From the NCBI GenBank assembly GCA_043775075.1, contig JAYVSS010000053.1:1-15021 (forward strand): DNA of 15,021 bases, read 5' to 3'. This document shows positions 14,104 through 15,021 of the stretch, piece by piece. The translations under genes were made by a program, and so were the position numbers. The first letter of the stretch is position 1; each line of letters opens with the position of its first letter. Below the pieces are notes generated by a model, which saw nothing but the letters and a program-made list of their open reading frames with translations, was not told the origin of the DNA and made no database searches. The stretch is from JANLQX01 sp043775075 (GTDB lineage Bacteria > Actinomycetota > Acidimicrobiia > Acidimicrobiales > JANYDT01).

Positions 14104-15021
14104 CTATAAATTTCCGGATCGTTGCAGCACGGTGAAGGCGAGCCACCCGGGAAGGATCGGAAGCCAGAATGTGGCGATACGGAACAATGTAACGGCGCTG
14201 AATGCTGCGTCGCTGGCCATGCCGGTGGCCGTAAGACCGGTGATGAGGGCGGCCTCCACCGCACCGATGCCCCCGGGAGTTGGTGCCGCCGATGAGAGAA
14301 CGGAGCCCACGAGATACACCAACGCCACCGAAGTAAACGAGGGCCCGTGACCGAAGGCCAAGACCGAGACCTCAAGGGCGAGAAGATAGCCCATCGTGAT
14401 GACCGCTGAACCACCGAAGAGTTCGATCAGGTTAAACGGATGACGCGCCGTCTCGGCCATCCCATGCCCGGCTCGACGCAACGCCGGGACGACCCGGGCG
14501 ACAAGGAGCGCCCGACTGCGGCGAATGGCCATAAGCAGAGCAATGAGAACAGCCACCGCGCCGAGGATGAGCCACAACGTGGCAGTAGCGGGAAAACTGA
14601 ATGCCGCCAAACCCGAGGTGCCAGCCTGGGCGATGAACACACCGAGAAGACTGAAATGGACAACCACGCCGGCCAGGGTGTCCACCCCCACGCCGGCCAA
14701 GGCCAGGGCGGGGTCAACGCCCCGACGCTGCAAGAACCGGGCGGTCAGGGCGAGCGCGCCACCGGGAGCGGCGACGCCGGCGAACGACGTGGCGAACTGG
14801 ACCCCGACGTTCGGTCCAAACGGCAGACGATCGGGAATCGAACCCTCAAGCGCGATTGCCGCGCCGATGTACGTGAGAAACGACAATCCGAGGGCCGCCG
14901 TGACCCACCAGAGATCGGCCGACCGCAGCTTGCTCCACACGTCCCCGGCGCCGATGAGCTGGGGAATAATCGCGCTGAGACCAAGCGCCGTCATCAGCAC
15001 GTAGAGCAACGTTCGTGGCTT
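14104..15021 (-). CDS. Lysylphosphatidylglycerol synthase/UPF0104-type membrane protein (5' end cut by window)
   Basis: The reading frame stays open to the right edge of the window, where it reads KPRTLLYVLMTALGL, so the start and perhaps an N-terminal domain lie outside. About 305 residues are visible. They form seven or eight hydrophobic helices with the family hallmarks FATSFAGVAAPGGALALTAR near residues 75-95, RRGVDPALALAGVGVDTLAG and SSAAPTPGGIGAVEAALITG. The family includes the membrane part of MprF and AglD-like proteins, linked to lipid flipping and envelope modification; the catalytic domain that adds lysine to lipid is not visible here. The gene heads the visible part of the operon with the Nudix and amidase genes. 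The family is secure, the substrate unknown. Confidence 0.88.
   Translation of the reverse strand, partial: KPRTLLYVLMTALGLSAIIPQLIGAGDVWSKLRSADLWWVTAALGLSFLTYIGAAIALEGSIPDRLPFGPNVGVQFATSFAGVAAPGGALALTARFLQRRGVDPALALAGVGVDTLAGVVVHFSLLGVFIAQAGTSGLAAFSFPATATLWLILGAVAVLIALLMAIRRSRALLVARVVPALRRAGHGMAETARHPFNLIELFGGSAVITMGYLLALEVSVLAFGHGPSFTSVALVYLVGSVLSSAAPTPGGIGAVEAALITGLTATGMASDAAFSAVTLFRIATFWLPILPGWLAFTVLQRSGNL

Overview
The window looks like chromosomal DNA of a high-GC actinobacterium, most plausibly of the class Acidimicrobiia or a relative. I infer this from the gene content and have no database match. The pointers are AccD2/AccA2-type acyl-CoA carboxylase subunits, a CYP125-like P450 with a small [3Fe-4S] ferredoxin, cell-wall-binding (CWB2) repeats, a Tat-exported protein, a soluble MgtE-like protein beside a DUF1003 protein, and a tRNA gene that encodes its own CCA end.

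Layout. Bases 1-150 are non-coding and carry short repeats. Bases 151-446 have the base composition of a coding frame but contain an amber stop and no start codon, so they look like a decayed gene. A tRNA-Ser(UGA) gene follows at 447-533 with a hairpin behind it. A minus-strand membrane-anchored protein of unknown function (579-1190) is divergent from a plus-strand pair: a soluble PRC/MgtE_N/CBS protein and a DUF1003 membrane protein. Next come the two subunits of a biotin-dependent acyl-CoA carboxylase (3204-6793). A minus-strand cytochrome P450 (6838-8103) converges on them and is divergent from a ferredoxin gene.

The ferredoxin appears to head a tight plus-strand run (8184-12187): ferredoxin, MauE-like membrane protein, MauD-like thioredoxin, a Tat-exported fusion of a 12-cysteine MauA-like domain to CWB2 repeats, a possible 20-residue hydrophobic peptide, a polytopic membrane protein and a protein of unknown function. 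The last part (12210-15021) is a minus-strand operon read from the right edge: a flippase/LPG-synthase-like membrane protein (cut by the window), a Nudix hydrolase and an exported amidase.

The most interesting part is the MauE-MauD-MauA-like/CWB2 cluster. It has the disulfide machinery and a cysteine-rich domain resembling the methylamine dehydrogenase small subunit, including a similar Tat leader. There is no MauB large subunit and no MauG, and tyrosine stands where the second tryptophan of the TTQ cofactor is expected. This suggests a surface protein that reuses the MauA disulfide scaffold, with MauE and MauD as its folding partners. The P450/ferredoxin pair and the carboxylase point to catabolism of branched or steroid-like lipids, which I infer from family membership only.
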